Part shown: positions 6,729-14,995 of the stretch, one piece after another
How positions within the stretch are numbered: the stretch's first letter is position 1
Layout of the letters: every line of letters begins with the position of its first letter
Assembly (NCBI GenBank): GCA_027484425.1
Contig: JAIXSZ010000025.1
Span: forward strand, 1-64,000
Origin: Sphingobacteriales bacterium
GTDB taxonomy: Bacteria > Bacteroidota > Bacteroidia > Chitinophagales > Chitinophagaceae
Reading direction: 5' to 3'
Length of the DNA: 64,000 nt
Notes under the pieces: generated by a model
Databases searched by the model: none
Told to the model about the DNA's origin: nothing
The model's input: the letters and a program-made list of their open reading frames with translations, nothing else
Program-made: the position numbers and the translations under genes

Positions 6729-9077
6729 TTATTTCTTCCAGATATAATCGTGCAGGTAGCTGCAATTTTCTTCAGCGTTCTTGAAGAAGGCTGTGCTGCT
6801 GTAGCCTTTTTTAAGGCGAGCAAAATAGGGGTTTTTAAGAGCGTTAATGTAGTACACGTTCGGGTCGATACTGTAATATTCCAAAGAGTCATTAACAGGG
6901 CAGTTTTTCTGCCAGCACTTAGCCGCCATAAACAAGCAACGGGCTTTGACCTCTGGGTCAGTGCTGTTTTCGAAAGCCAGTTTGTAATAGCGTTCAGCTT
7001 CGCCCAGCCCAAAGAATTCTTTGTCTTGCTTACTTATGTTTTTTCTTTCCTTGCTTTGGTAGTAACCACGATAATCTGAAGAGGAACGGTAATAGCTGTA
7101 TGCATGTACCGCCTTGCCATAATAGCTGATGTTGTACAAGCCATTGGCGTACTGATAAGCGGCTCTTGCATCATTGGGGTTTTCGTCGAGTTTGGCCTGC
7201 AAATCTGCCATACGGCGTGCTAGTGTTAGTTTGTTGTACAGTACACCACTGTCTGATTTGTTCCACGCGCTGCGCTCAGAAATATGACTCACCAACACAT
7301 CTGGCAGTACCCAAGGGCGAAGCAAAGAGTCTGGTACTTTCTGTAACATCACAGCCGCTTTTGTAAACTGATGTTGCCTTATGTACTTGGTTCCAGCGAT
7401 CTCTTGTAGAATGCCGGCGGTTATTGCTGGCTTGTTAGCAAGCCATTGTTCGTAGGGTGTTTTGGTATTGCTGTTCAGGAAGTTTTCGGTCTGTTGGAGT
7501 TGAGCAATACTCATGTTTTCCATAAGGTTCCAACCTTCAAAGTAAAATGGACCGTATACTCCATAGTTCGTATAGCCTCTAGTGCCAGAGAAGTATTTAG
7601 AAATGCAAAACAGTGCTTTGATGGTATCTTGCTGCTGCAGGTATGCCTTGCTGAGCAAATGAGCCATCATTAGGTAATAATCGGTATTGTTGTAATTCGT
7701 AGTGTTGTTTCGCGTCTCCATTTGTTTCAGGATGGGCAATAACTCAGCTTCGGTAGTAGGGGTTATTTTACCTGATTTGCGTACTAGGTAAAGGGCTGTA
7801 ATGGTGTTGTGTACCAAGCTTTCCCGGGTGGTCATATTTTTTGCAGCGAGGTCTAGTTGTTTTTTACAGTTTTGACCGTCGCCACCCGCTAAATACAAGT
7901 AGCTGGCAGCAAGTCGCCAATATGTGGGAGTACCGTTTTTGCCATCTGTAGCAGCACGCTGTGCAAAGGAGATAAGCTGAGCGTAGAGGGTTTTGTTGGC
8001 AGGGTCTGGCTTCAGTATTTCTTGTATCAAGTGGTACTCCATTTTGTTGATGATGCGGGTCATTAATACATCTATGCCAGTTGTTTTGGGGTCGAGGGTG
8101 TAGGCGTTTTTAAGTGCCGCAAACATTGTTTTGGTGTCGCCATCAAAGTCATACATGCCCTTCATGAGGTGCAGCACCGCTTTTTGGTGGTTGGTGCGGC
8201 AAAGCGGAAGCACTTTTTTCAAGTTGCCGTCGGTAGCCCACCTAAAGCTGATGTGTGCTTCTTCTTTCATTTCGTCGCTGCTATCAAATACATGGCTATA
8301 CAGATAGGCAGCTTCAGCTTTTTTGTTGGTTTTGTACAGTGCACCAGCCCTCAACGACAAGCAACGGTAATAGAGGAAATGGCGTGAGGGAGCCACTAGG
8401 GTATTGAACAGCATTTGGGTTTGGGCATATTCCCCACTGTAGAAAGCCATCCGCATGGATTGGTAGGCATAGCGTAGTTTCAGTTCGCTGTTTTGGGTGT
8501 TCATTACACGTTTTATGCCCTCGTGGACCAGCTCTTGCATAGTAGCAGAGTCGCGCTTTTTGGTGTCGTAACTGTAGGTGCGTTCATTCCATGTATACTC
8601 AGGTTCTGCGGCATGAGGTTCGCAGGTTTTGGCGAAAGTGAGGTACAGTGCTGCCTCGTGGTCTTTGTGGCTGATGAGCCATTTCGTGAACTTGTTGTCA
8701 GCTACTATCGCAGGCACTTTTAAGGAATAACCCTTACGAATATGCTCGTAAATGTTGTGTACATCTGCACCGCTATAGCTGTAAATAAAACTGTCTAAGT
8801 CGGCATCGGGGACAGCGTTGGCAGTATATTTTTTCCAGCTATTTCTGTTTACATTATTTTTAATGTTGGCTACGCTTTGTTCTTCTTCGGGAGAATAGGA
8901 GACATAATAGCCAGAATAATGAAAAGGAATAAAAACAGGTTTGTTGTTCACAGAATTGAGGAAAAATGACGCCTCTTCATAAGGGTCAAAGTAGCCACCA
9001 CAGGCTTCTGCCAATTTTATAATGCCTACTACACCCGCAATACTACAGATAAGAATTGTAAACCGTTTCCAGTTCAT
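6729..9077 (-). CDS. Large TPR-like envelope protein, function unknown
   Basis: 782 aa. An N-terminal hydrophobic segment (residues ~7-25, ending at EACGG) suggests a signal anchor; the 'ACGGYFDPYEE' start of the mature region is distinctive. Most of the protein is helical with TPR/Sel1-like A-x-Y-x3-L spacing, for example 'AGALYKTNKKAEAAYLYSHVF', 'LKLRYAYQSMRMAFYSG' and 'AEYRYKLAFENS'-type segments near the C-terminus. Its first 35 nt overlap the end of the upstream lipoprotein gene, suggesting translational coupling. I recognise no enzyme motif. A scaffold or assembly role with the lipoprotein is inference. Confidence 0.7.
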   Translation of the reverse strand: MNWKRFTILICSIAGVVGIIKLAEACGGYFDPYEEASFFLNSVNNKPVFIPFHYSGYYVSYSPEEEQSVANIKNNVNRNSWKKYTANAVPDADLDSFIYSYSGADVHNIYEHIRKGYSLKVPAIVADNKFTKWLISHKDHEAALYLTFAKTCEPHAAEPEYTWNERTYSYDTKKRDSATMQELVHEGIKRVMNTQNSELKLRYAYQSMRMAFYSGEYAQTQMLFNTLVAPSRHFLYYRCLSLRAGALYKTNKKAEAAYLYSHVFDSSDEMKEEAHISFRWATDGNLKKVLPLCRTNHQKAVLHLMKGMYDFDGDTKTMFAALKNAYTLDPKTTGIDVLMTRIINKMEYHLIQEILKPDPANKTLYAQLISFAQRAATDGKNGTPTYWRLAASYLYLAGGDGQNCKKQLDLAAKNMTTRESLVHNTITALYLVRKSGKITPTTEAELLPILKQMETRNNTTNYNNTDYYLMMAHLLSKAYLQQQDTIKALFCISKYFSGTRGYTNYGVYGPFYFEGWNLMENMSIAQLQQTENFLNSNTKTPYEQWLANKPAITAGILQEIAGTKYIRQHQFTKAAVMLQKVPDSLLRPWVLPDVLVSHISERSAWNKSDSGVLYNKLTLARRMADLQAKLDENPNDARAAYQYANGLYNISYYGKAVHAYSYYRSSSDYRGYYQSKERKNISKQDKEFFGLGEAERYYKLAFENSTDPEVKARCLFMAAKCWQKNCPVNDSLEYYSIDPNVYYINALKNPYFARLKKGYSSTAFFKNAEENCSYLHDYIWKK

Positions 9078-10083
9078 TGGTCAAATATTTTGATAAAGTT
9101 AGACTATCGGATGAAAAAAGTATAATATTTACTTCGGTGTTTTTTAATCGTTTAGCGGTGTATACTGCTATCTTTTGCAGGTCGGTTGGTGTTACTGCTT
9201 CAGTGCGCAGACGGTCGCCGGTTCTTAGTTCATAGCCGCTCCATGTGGTATCTTTTAGGCAGGTATATTCGTTTTTGTTTTTCACCTCAAATAGACTGCT
9301 GTTCTTTACCATCTCGGGTGATACATCGCGTAAAATACCTACAAAACGAGCTTCTCGGAACTGTAATGTCCATGAGAACAAGGGTAGTGCAACATCTAGC
9401 GGTAGCGGGTAGCTGCCTATACCACCTAGGTATTGTTGGGCGGTTTTGGTGTCTAGGATAGAGTTGTGGTTGCCAGGTTTGCGGGTGTTGCCCATGTTGT
9501 AGCACATGAGTAGTCCTTTATCGGCAGGGGGTATGCCGCTGCTAGTAGTGTACTTTATCTGGTGCATGCGTATGGTGCAGGATAGTAGCTTGCCTTCCAT
9601 GTAGGGGTGTTGCTTCAGCGCACGCAGCAGCGCAAAATAGGTGTCTTTGTTGGTGCTGGTCCAGTCGCAGTCTATTTGCACCTCAGTGGGGTTTATGCCT
9701 GCGTCAGCGCATATGGTTTGTACGATGCTGGCTATGCGCAGACTGAGGTCGGTGACTTTGTTTCTGGCCACATTGTTGAGTGTGGCTTGTGTGACAAATA
9801 CTACTGGGATTATTGTAGTAGTGTTGGGTATGGTGCTGGGTATGCGCACCACAGCCAAGGGGTAGGGCTCGCCAGTTTTGTGGTTCCAGTCCATATCGCA
9901 GAGGCGCAGGTAGGTGTGTTGTACTTTTAGTTCGCTGAGTCTTTGCTGCTCGTAGTGGGTGGGTTTGTAGACGGTTTTCCAGTAGTAGAAAGCGCGTGTC
10001 ACCTTGCGGTTGGGTGAATGGGTGCAAGATACCATTGCTGCTATAAGCAACAGAAATACGTATAAAATGCCAACATGCTTCAT
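9043..10083 (-). CDS. Lipoprotein, possible DUF3142-like TIM-barrel
   Basis: 346 aa. A signal peptide ends in a lipobox-like IAAMVSC, with Cys20 the likely lipidation site. In the middle, VQIDCDWTSTNKDTYFALL, then LSCTIRMHQ and LLMCYNMGN, resembles the strand order of DUF3142/GH18-like barrels (QIDxDA..., LSITxL..., PMxYxMG). This is family-level inference by eye. It lies 12 nt downstream of the lipid kinase gene and its last 35 nt overlap the start of the TPR-like gene. Catalytic activity cannot be claimed. Confidence 0.65.
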   Translation of the reverse strand: MKHVGILYVFLLLIAAMVSCTHSPNRKVTRAFYYWKTVYKPTHYEQQRLSELKVQHTYLRLCDMDWNHKTGEPYPLAVVRIPSTIPNTTTIIPVVFVTQATLNNVARNKVTDLSLRIASIVQTICADAGINPTEVQIDCDWTSTNKDTYFALLRALKQHPYMEGKLLSCTIRMHQIKYTTSSGIPPADKGLLMCYNMGNTRKPGNHNSILDTKTAQQYLGGIGSYPLPLDVALPLFSWTLQFREARFVGILRDVSPEMVKNSSLFEVKNKNEYTCLKDTTWSGYELRTGDRLRTEAVTPTDLQKIAVYTAKRLKNTEVNIILFSSDSLTLSKYLTNELETVYNSYL

Positions 10084-10095
10084 GTGATGTGGGCG

Positions 10096-10974
10096 TTAAG
10101 GAACTAGCACCCGCTGCGCTCCGGGCACTACTCTGAAGGTGATGCTATTGCTACAGGGGTGTGCGTCGCCATCGGTTTGCATCAGGCTCAGCGATGGGTG
10201 CGATATGGTGATCTCCTTGCCTGTATGGTGCTGCACATAAGGGCTTTGGGCTATAGTGCCCGTCATGGCTCGGAATGCTATGAGACCACCTAATATTTTG
10301 GGGAATTTGCGAATGATGATAATGTCTAGTATACCATCGTCATAACGAGCCATGGGTGCTATGCGAAAGTTGTACCCAAACTGTGTGCCATTAGCCACAT
10401 TGACCATAAAGGCGTTTTCGTGCAGTTTTTTGCCATCTATGGTTATGTTAAATTTCCAGGTTTTGTAGAGCCACAGATACTTGGTCACTAACCAGCTGTA
10501 TACCATCAATCCCCGCTTTTTGCTTTTTGCAAATTTTTTGGATATTAGGGCATCAAAAGCCACACCAGCATTGCTTACAAACATTCGTTCATTGGCATAG
10601 CCTACATCTATATTACCTACCTTACCACGGTTTATGAGTTGTACAGCTGCAGCTACATCTAGCGGAATGCCCATGGTTCTTGCCATACCATTGCCCGAGC
10701 CCTTGGGTATGATGCCCAGTATGGTGCTGGTGCCTACTAGCCCATGTGCGATATCGTTGACTGAGCCATCGCCACCTACGGCTACTACTGCATAGGCGCC
10801 CTTTGCGGCTGCTTCCCTTGCCAGTTCTGTGCCATGTTTGGCATATTGAGTATTCAGTATTTCGTGGGTATATAGCTGGGTGTCGAGGTGGGCTGTTACT
10901 GCCCTGCTTATTTCTTTTTGTCGCTCTACACCCGATTTTGGGTTTACTATAAACACTATATGTTTGTGGCTCAT
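10096..10974 (-). CDS. Diacylglycerol/lipid kinase family protein (YegS/DagK-like)
   Basis: 292 aa. An N-terminal nucleotide-binding domain has IVNPKSG, the family motif VAVGGDGSVNDIAHGL, and IIPKGSGNGMARTMGIP (residues ~7-112). The C-terminal beta-rich domain contains the 'DDGILDIIII' segment. These kinases phosphorylate diacylglycerol or related lipids at the membrane using ATP and metal. Its ATG overlaps the nadC stop as ATGA, so the two genes are translationally coupled. Confidence 0.92.
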   Translation of the reverse strand: MSHKHIVFIVNPKSGVERQKEISRAVTAHLDTQLYTHEILNTQYAKHGTELAREAAAKGAYAVVAVGGDGSVNDIAHGLVGTSTILGIIPKGSGNGMARTMGIPLDVAAAVQLINRGKVGNIDVGYANERMFVSNAGVAFDALISKKFAKSKKRGLMVYSWLVTKYLWLYKTWKFNITIDGKKLHENAFMVNVANGTQFGYNFRIAPMARYDDGILDIIIIRKFPKILGGLIAFRAMTGTIAQSPYVQHHTGKEITISHPSLSLMQTDGDAHPCSNSITFRVVPGAQRVLVP

Positions 10975-11810
10975 GAAAGCTGTGCTTTGAGGCTTAGATC
11001 CATACTTACCGCATGGTGGGTAATGGCGCCTACCGATATATAATCTACCCCGGTAGCAGCATATTCTTTTATGTTTTCAATAGTTATTCCGCCCGATGCT
11101 TCGGTTTCGTACCTGCCGGCTATCAGTTGCACTGCTTCGGCTATTTGAGCAGGTGTGTAGTTGTCTAGCATTATTCTGCCCACATTGCCCACTGCCAATA
11201 CGCGGCGCACGTCGTCTATGTTGCGGGTTTCTACCTCTATTTTCAGGTCCAATCCGTTTTCGCTCAGGTAGTTATTAGTTTTGGTGATGGCTTTTTCTAT
11301 ACCTCCACAAAAGTCTATGTGGTTGTCTTTGAGCATCACCATATCATATAGCCCCATGCGGTGGTTGCAGCCGCCACCTATTAGCACTGCTTCTTTTTCC
11401 TGCATTCTGAACAGGGGAGTGGTTTTGCGGGTATCGAGTATCTTGGCAGGATATTCTTGTATAGCGTCTACATATTGGCGGGTGAGGGTGGCAATGCCGC
11501 TCATACGTTGCATACAGTTGAGCGTTAGTCGCTCTGCCTGTAAAATGGTGTGTACGCTTGCTGCTATCTCAAATGCTATTTCGCCGTTCTCCACAACGTC
11601 GCCATCGTGCTTGTAAATAGTGAAAGCTGCTGTGGGCTCCAAGTGATGAAAGATTTCCTGAGCCAGTTTGACACCAGCCAATATTCCGTTTTCTTTTATT
11701 TTTAATACAGCCTTGCCTCTGGCATCGGGAGATATGGATGACAATGTAGAGAAGTCGCCATTACCTATGTCTTCGCGGAGTGCTGCTGCTATAAATTCTT
11801 GTGTAGTCAA
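10971..11810 (-). CDS. nadC: Nicotinate-nucleotide pyrophosphorylase (quinolinate phosphoribosyltransferase)
   Basis: 279 aa, standard length. It carries NadC hallmarks: LREDIGNGDFS at the N-terminus, LNCMQRMSGIAT, the PRPP/quinolinate site 'LDTRKTTPLFRMQEKEAV', GGGCNHRMGLYDMVMLKDNHI, and the C-terminal ASGGITIENIKEYA. It converts quinolinate and PRPP to nicotinate mononucleotide, CO2 and PPi in de novo NAD synthesis. It is the first gene of a minus-strand operon with the lipid kinase, lipoprotein and TPR-like protein. No nadA or nadB is present in this window. Confidence 0.97.
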   Translation of the reverse strand: MTTQEFIAAALREDIGNGDFSTLSSISPDARGKAVLKIKENGILAGVKLAQEIFHHLEPTAAFTIYKHDGDVVENGEIAFEIAASVHTILQAERLTLNCMQRMSGIATLTRQYVDAIQEYPAKILDTRKTTPLFRMQEKEAVLIGGGCNHRMGLYDMVMLKDNHIDFCGGIEKAITKTNNYLSENGLDLKIEVETRNIDDVRRVLAVGNVGRIMLDNYTPAQIAEAVQLIAGRYETEASGGITIENIKEYAATGVDYISVGAITHHAVSMDLSLKAQLS

Positions 11811-11914
11811 TGATTCACTTATTTAATGGACGGCAAAGTTAGGGAATGGAGTTGTTGCTTTATGACAATTTATTATTAATGAATGAAGGGGGTGATGTCA
11901 AATAAAAATTTCGC

Positions 11915-11922
11915 TACTTTTG
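11915..11922 (+). promoter_or_regulatory. TAnnTTTG -7 element before mntA
   Basis: TACTTTTG matches the Bacteroidota -7 consensus exactly, ending 5 nt before the ATG at 11928. If it is used, the transcript would be leaderless or nearly so. No convincing -33 TTG is present. Confidence 0.4.
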
Positions 11923-11927
11923 TTGGT

Positions 11928-12230
11928 ATGTCTATACTTGACCAACATAGCAGCATCATTCAAAAACTATGTGCTAGCCACAAAGTAAAACGACTGTATG
12001 CTTTTGGGTCTGTGTTAACTGATAGTTTCAATACAGAAAGTGACATTGATTTGATTGTTGACTTTGACCCGATGGACATAGATCAGTATGCCGACAATTA
12101 TTTTGATTTGAAATTTTTATTACAAGACATTTTCAAAAGACCCATTGATCTTTTGGAGGAAAAGGCTTTGAAGAACCCCTTTTTTATTCAGGCTATAAGT
12201 AAACAACGCAAGGTGGTGTATGAGCATTGA
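11928..12230 (+). CDS. mntA: MntA-like nucleotidyltransferase antitoxin
   Basis: 100 aa from the ATG at 11928; an in-frame ATG at 11883 gives a longer form that lies partly in the promoter. The minimal nucleotidyltransferase motif GSVLTDSFNTESDIDLIVDF gives Gly27-Ser28 and the metal-binding Asp39 and Asp41. It overlaps the following HEPN gene by 11 nt, the standard MntA/HepT arrangement. In characterised systems MntA AMPylates a tyrosine of HepT and so blocks its RNase activity. Local base composition is AT-richer than in the flanking housekeeping genes, consistent with transfer. Confidence 0.88.
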   Translation: MSILDQHSSIIQKLCASHKVKRLYAFGSVLTDSFNTESDIDLIVDFDPMDIDQYADNYFDLKFLLQDIFKRPIDLLEEKALKNPFFIQAISKQRKVVYEH

Positions 12231-12561
12231 AATAAAGACATGCCTCTACGATATGCTGAACGCTATTGAAGAAATAGACAGCTTTTTTATTGATACACCT
12301 AAAGACTTTTTTGAATATCAGCGCAATATTAAAACCAAAAGGGCTATTGAACGTAATATTGAGATTATAGGAGAAGCTATGAATAGGGTTCTAAATCTTG
12401 ATAGTTCAATTAATCTCACCAACTCAAGAAAAATTGTTGATACTCGAAACAGAATTATACATGGTTATGATACTGTTTCTGATGAAATCATGTGGGGTAT
12501 CGTCATCAAACAATTGCCCATACTGAAGTCCGAAATAGGAAGACTATTATCTACAGGATAG
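12220..12561 (+). CDS. hepT: HepT-like HEPN-domain toxin (DUF86)
   Basis: 113 aa, all-helical HEPN fold. The RX4HXY active motif is intact: Arg76 and Asn77, His81, Tyr83 within TRNRIIHGYDTV. In MntA/HepT systems the His/Arg pair cleaves RNA and the Tyr is the AMPylation target. 'RNIEIIGEAMNRV' is another conserved helix. With the intact antitoxin upstream, the module appears functional. Confidence 0.88.
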   Translation: MSIEIKTCLYDMLNAIEEIDSFFIDTPKDFFEYQRNIKTKRAIERNIEIIGEAMNRVLNLDSSINLTNSRKIVDTRNRIIHGYDTVSDEIMWGIVIKQLPILKSEIGRLLSTG

Positions 12562-12746
12562 AGCATTACTTACGCCTCACCCTAATAGTATACGGTGAGA
12601 TGACGGAATATCCCTTTGCAAGCCTTGATGTTGGTGAGTAATCTACAGAAAAGGTGGGGAGAAATACTTGGGACGGATTTGATCCCATGTGCTGATTGTT
12701 GGCGGGGACGCTAACTACAACGAAGGAAGTTGATAGTCGTACAACA

Positions 12747-12769
12747 AAACCCGCTTTGTGGGCGGGTTT
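12747..12769 (-). terminator. Terminator-like hairpin after the VOC gene
   Basis: AAACCCGC (12747-12754) and GCGGGTTT (12762-12769) form a GC-rich 8-bp stem with a 7-nt loop. On the minus strand it is followed by TTTTGTTG, downstream of the VOC gene. It could also end transcription from hepT on the plus strand, though that is ~190 bp away. The rest of 12562-12746 holds no supported gene. Confidence 0.6.
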
Positions 12770-12803
12770 CAATTTCTGTGGTTTTTTTGGTTTTCGGTTA
12801 GAT

Positions 12804-13238
12804 TTATCCAATGTAATTGGGGTCAAATTCTATGATCCATTCAATGCCATATTTGTCTCTGAACATGGCTGCGTATGTACCCCAGGGGCTGTCGCCAATT
12901 GGCCCTTCAACTTCTCCGCCTGCTGATAGTCCGTTGAATATTCTGTCTGCTTCTTCGCGGCTTTCTGCGCTCAGCAGTATTTTGGACCTGTTTTCGTTCT
13001 CGTTTACCCGCCCCATAAATTCGGGGACGTCGTTGGCCATTAACACATTGTGCTTGCCTATGGACAAAGCAATGGTCATGATCTTATTTGCTTCATGTTC
13101 TGGAACTGGGAAATCGTCGCTGGCGAGGTCGCTGAAACGAACGATTTTTGTGAATTCGCCCCCCAAAACAGATTTGTAAAACGTGAATGCTGCTTCAGCA
13201 TTGCCGTTGAAGTTTATCCAAGGGTTGATTGTTCTCAT
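12804..13238 (-). CDS. VOC-family (PhnB/glyoxalase-like) protein
   Basis: 144 aa from the ATG at 13238; the frame is open to 13319, but homologous sequence begins at MRTINPWINFNGNAEAAFTF. Paired beta-alpha-beta-beta-beta modules are suggested by 'EAAFTFYKSVLGGEF' and 'GPIGDSPWGTYAAMFRDKYG', both characteristic of PhnB-type VOC proteins often annotated 3-demethylubiquinone-9 3-methyltransferase-like. Substrate unknown. It lies between the two toxin-antitoxin modules on the opposite strand. Confidence 0.87.
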   Translation of the reverse strand: MRTINPWINFNGNAEAAFTFYKSVLGGEFTKIVRFSDLASDDFPVPEHEANKIMTIALSIGKHNVLMANDVPEFMGRVNENENRSKILLSAESREEADRIFNGLSAGGEVEGPIGDSPWGTYAAMFRDKYGIEWIIEFDPNYIG

Positions 13239-13399
13239 AATTTCTGTTTTGGCTACTAATGTAAAATTTTCTTTTGTTGTTTTATGTGTGAGATTGAGGG
13301 TTTTAGTTGTGGAACTCATGTGGGTGAGTGATTTGGGGAAGTGGGTGGTGCTGCTTATTGACGACTAAGGTGAATAATGTGTAATCTCATGATCAATAT

Positions 13400-13422
13400 G
13401 CATTTCGCGATTTGCGAAATGC
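13400..13422. promoter_or_regulatory. Operator-like palindrome upstream of the AbiEi-like gene
   Basis: GCATTTCGC and GCGAAATGC are perfect 9-bp inverted repeats with a 5-nt spacer, followed directly by another partial GCGAAA. The dyad covers the -33 region of the promoter driving 13447. AbiE-type antitoxins are known to autoregulate by binding inverted repeats, so this is the likely operator. Confidence 0.75.
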
Positions 13423-13441
13423 GAAACAGAATGTATATTTG
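13412..13441 (+). promoter_or_regulatory. Bacteroidota-type promoter of the AbiE-like operon
   Basis: TTG at 13412-13414 and TATATTTG at 13434-13441, with a 19-nt spacer, match the TTG / TAnnTTTG consensus. The ATG of the antitoxin gene follows 5 nt later at 13447, giving a nearly leaderless transcript. The -33 half is inside the palindrome at 13400-13422. Confidence 0.65.
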
Positions 13442-13446
13442 TAATT

Positions 13447-13959
13447 ATGAGAAAACATAATGGCATGCGTCCTCAAGATATTGCAATACTATTGAAAATA
13501 GTTGCTTTAAAAGACGAGCTCTGGCAAATGTCGGGGTTATCGCACTCTCTTTTTATTAGCTTGTCAGAAATCTCGGAATCTTTAAACCGAAGCAGAATAG
13601 CTGGATTAATTGACTACAACAAAAAGAATGTCAATAAATTGAGTTTACTGGAGTTTCTAGAACACGGCATGAAGTACGTCTTTCCGCAAGAGCCAGGTGC
13701 GATGGTAAGAGGAATTGTAACTGCCCATTCACACCCGTTTATGAAAAAAATGTTTGCGTCCGAAAATGACTACGTTTGGCCCGACGGGAATGGTGACATA
13801 TTGGGGTTTATGATTGAACCTTTTTATCCAAAACAAGTGGAAGCAGTGAAACAGGATGAGCTTTATTATAAGTTACTTGCGCTTGTAGATGTTATCAGAG
13901 TAGGTAGAAGACGTGAGGTAAAATATGCAATTGAAGAATTAAAAAGCGAAATAGAATGA
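13447..13959 (+). CDS. AbiEi-like antitoxin / wHTH regulator
   Basis: 170 aa. The N-terminal ~65 residues look like a winged helix-turn-helix: RPQDIAILLKIVAL, SLSEISESLNRSRIAGLID, then KLSLLEFLEHGMKYVFPQ as the wing/linker. The rest is alpha-helical with a conserved-looking RRREVKYAIEELK tail. Its stop overlaps the start of the nucleotidyltransferase gene (ATGA at 13956), the usual antitoxin-first order of AbiEi/AbiEii-type pairs. The upstream palindrome supports autoregulation. Assignment rests on gene order plus the HTH; it is not classical AbiEi. Confidence 0.7.
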   Translation: MRKHNGMRPQDIAILLKIVALKDELWQMSGLSHSLFISLSEISESLNRSRIAGLIDYNKKNVNKLSLLEFLEHGMKYVFPQEPGAMVRGIVTAHSHPFMKKMFASENDYVWPDGNGDILGFMIEPFYPKQVEAVKQDELYYKLLALVDVIRVGRRREVKYAIEELKSEIE

Positions 13960-14639
13960 GCCATCATACAAACATTGTAAGAATAAAGGCTGTCGCAAAT
14001 CTATTAGGAGATTTGAATAAGAAGGTAGTTTTTGTTGGCGGAGCCACATTGTCTTTATAATCGTCGAGAAGGACCTTTGAAGTGAGACCGACAGATGATG
14101 TTGATGTGATAATTGAAATATTGAATTATGCTCAACGTGCGGAATTGGAAGAACAACTAAGGTCAATCGGCTTTGCAAATGATGTTGAATCGGGTATTAT
14201 ATGTAGATGGCATATCGAAAAGATAATCGTGGATATAATGCCGACGGACGATGCTTCGGTGGGGTTTACCAATAAATGGTATCCAGGAGGATATAAAAAC
14301 TCTGTAAATTATATAATTAACGATAGATGTACAGTTAGAATTCTAGACTCTCCGTATTTTCTAGCAACAAAACTTGAAGCTTTCAAAGGTCGCGGGAATA
14401 ACGATGGGAGAACAAGCCATGACTTTGAAGATATTATTTACGTTTTGGAAAACAGATCGGAAATATGGCAGGAAATAGATGCTGCGCCCAATGACGTTAA
14501 AGAATATTTGCTTACCGAATTTAGTAATTTACTAGATAATTCTAATATTTATGAGTGGATTGATTGTAATGTGGAACGAGGTTCTCCACCGGCAACAAAT
14601 TACATACACCAGAAGCTTAGAGATTTTGTGAAAAAGTGA
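13956..14639 (+). pseudogene. AbiEii-like nucleotidyltransferase toxin, interrupted by in-frame TAA
   Basis: Reading from the ATG at 13956 gives 34 residues ending VVFVGGATLSL, then TAA at 14058-14060, and the same frame continues as SSRRTFEVRPTDDVDVII to 14639. The expected AbiEii motif is GGxxLSLY, so the stop sits at the tyrosine codon (TAT/TAC to TAA). The downstream part (185 aa from the GTG at 14082) keeps the DDVDV metal-binding motif and the C-terminal KLEAFKGRG..SHDFEDI region but lacks the GG-S part of the nucleotide site. The toxin is therefore probably inactive unless the stop is suppressed or is a sequence error. No frameshift is needed to restore the gene. Confidence 0.8.
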
Positions 14640-14995
14640 AATATATTCAAGTAAGAATGATGGAGGTTATAAAAAGCCGGAAACATCAGTTCGATGTTCG
14701 AGCAAAGTGATGTGAAAAGGAATAGAAATTGTACTTATTTTGGTTAGCCTAAATATGGAAACAGTATTTAATGATGCAATCGAAATTGATTTAACAATGA
14801 CAATGCAGAAAAACTGAAAACAGCCCCCTTACTGCCCCGCCTGTACAAGGTAGTGACACAAAGCCCGCTGATGGTGTGTTGTGAATGTTACGGGCGTTGC
14901 AAACGCTGCGCCGTAGTGTACTTCCTGAAAAAAATTGGGACAGGCTGTTGCAAACGAGTGAGAGTGGCAAGCTGCGACTTTCCGAGAACGAGAGA
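14640..14995. other. Non-coding gap after the AbiE-like locus
   Basis: No gene is supported. The left half is AT-rich and has only a 20-codon frame starting at 14754. The right half contains one copy of a 54-bp direct repeat (14821-14874) and then GC-richer sequence with a short GCGTT-GCA-AACGC dyad. It lies downstream of the T9SS cargo gene on the minus strand. Confidence 0.6.
14821..14874. repeat. 54-bp direct repeat, copy 1
   Basis: Matches 16614-16667 with two mismatches over 54 bp (CTTACTG/CTCACTG and GCCTGT/GCCCGT). The two copies flank the T9SS type A gene on both sides at a distance of 1793 bp, with sequence outside the 54 bp unrelated. Confidence 0.9.

Noticed and set aside
12566-12826. 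86-aa minus-strand frame ending SPYTIRVRRK
   Set aside because: It reads through the terminator hairpin and overlaps the end of the VOC gene. The tail looks like a possible old gene remnant, but I cannot name a family, so it is not listed.
14640-14720. GTTCGA-containing stretch (near 14691) as a tRNA T-loop
   Set aside because: No acceptor stem, D-arm or anticodon arm can be drawn around it; no tRNA was found in any gap.
14754-14816. 20-codon plus-strand frame after the AbiE locus
   Set aside because: Too short, no match, no partner gene.
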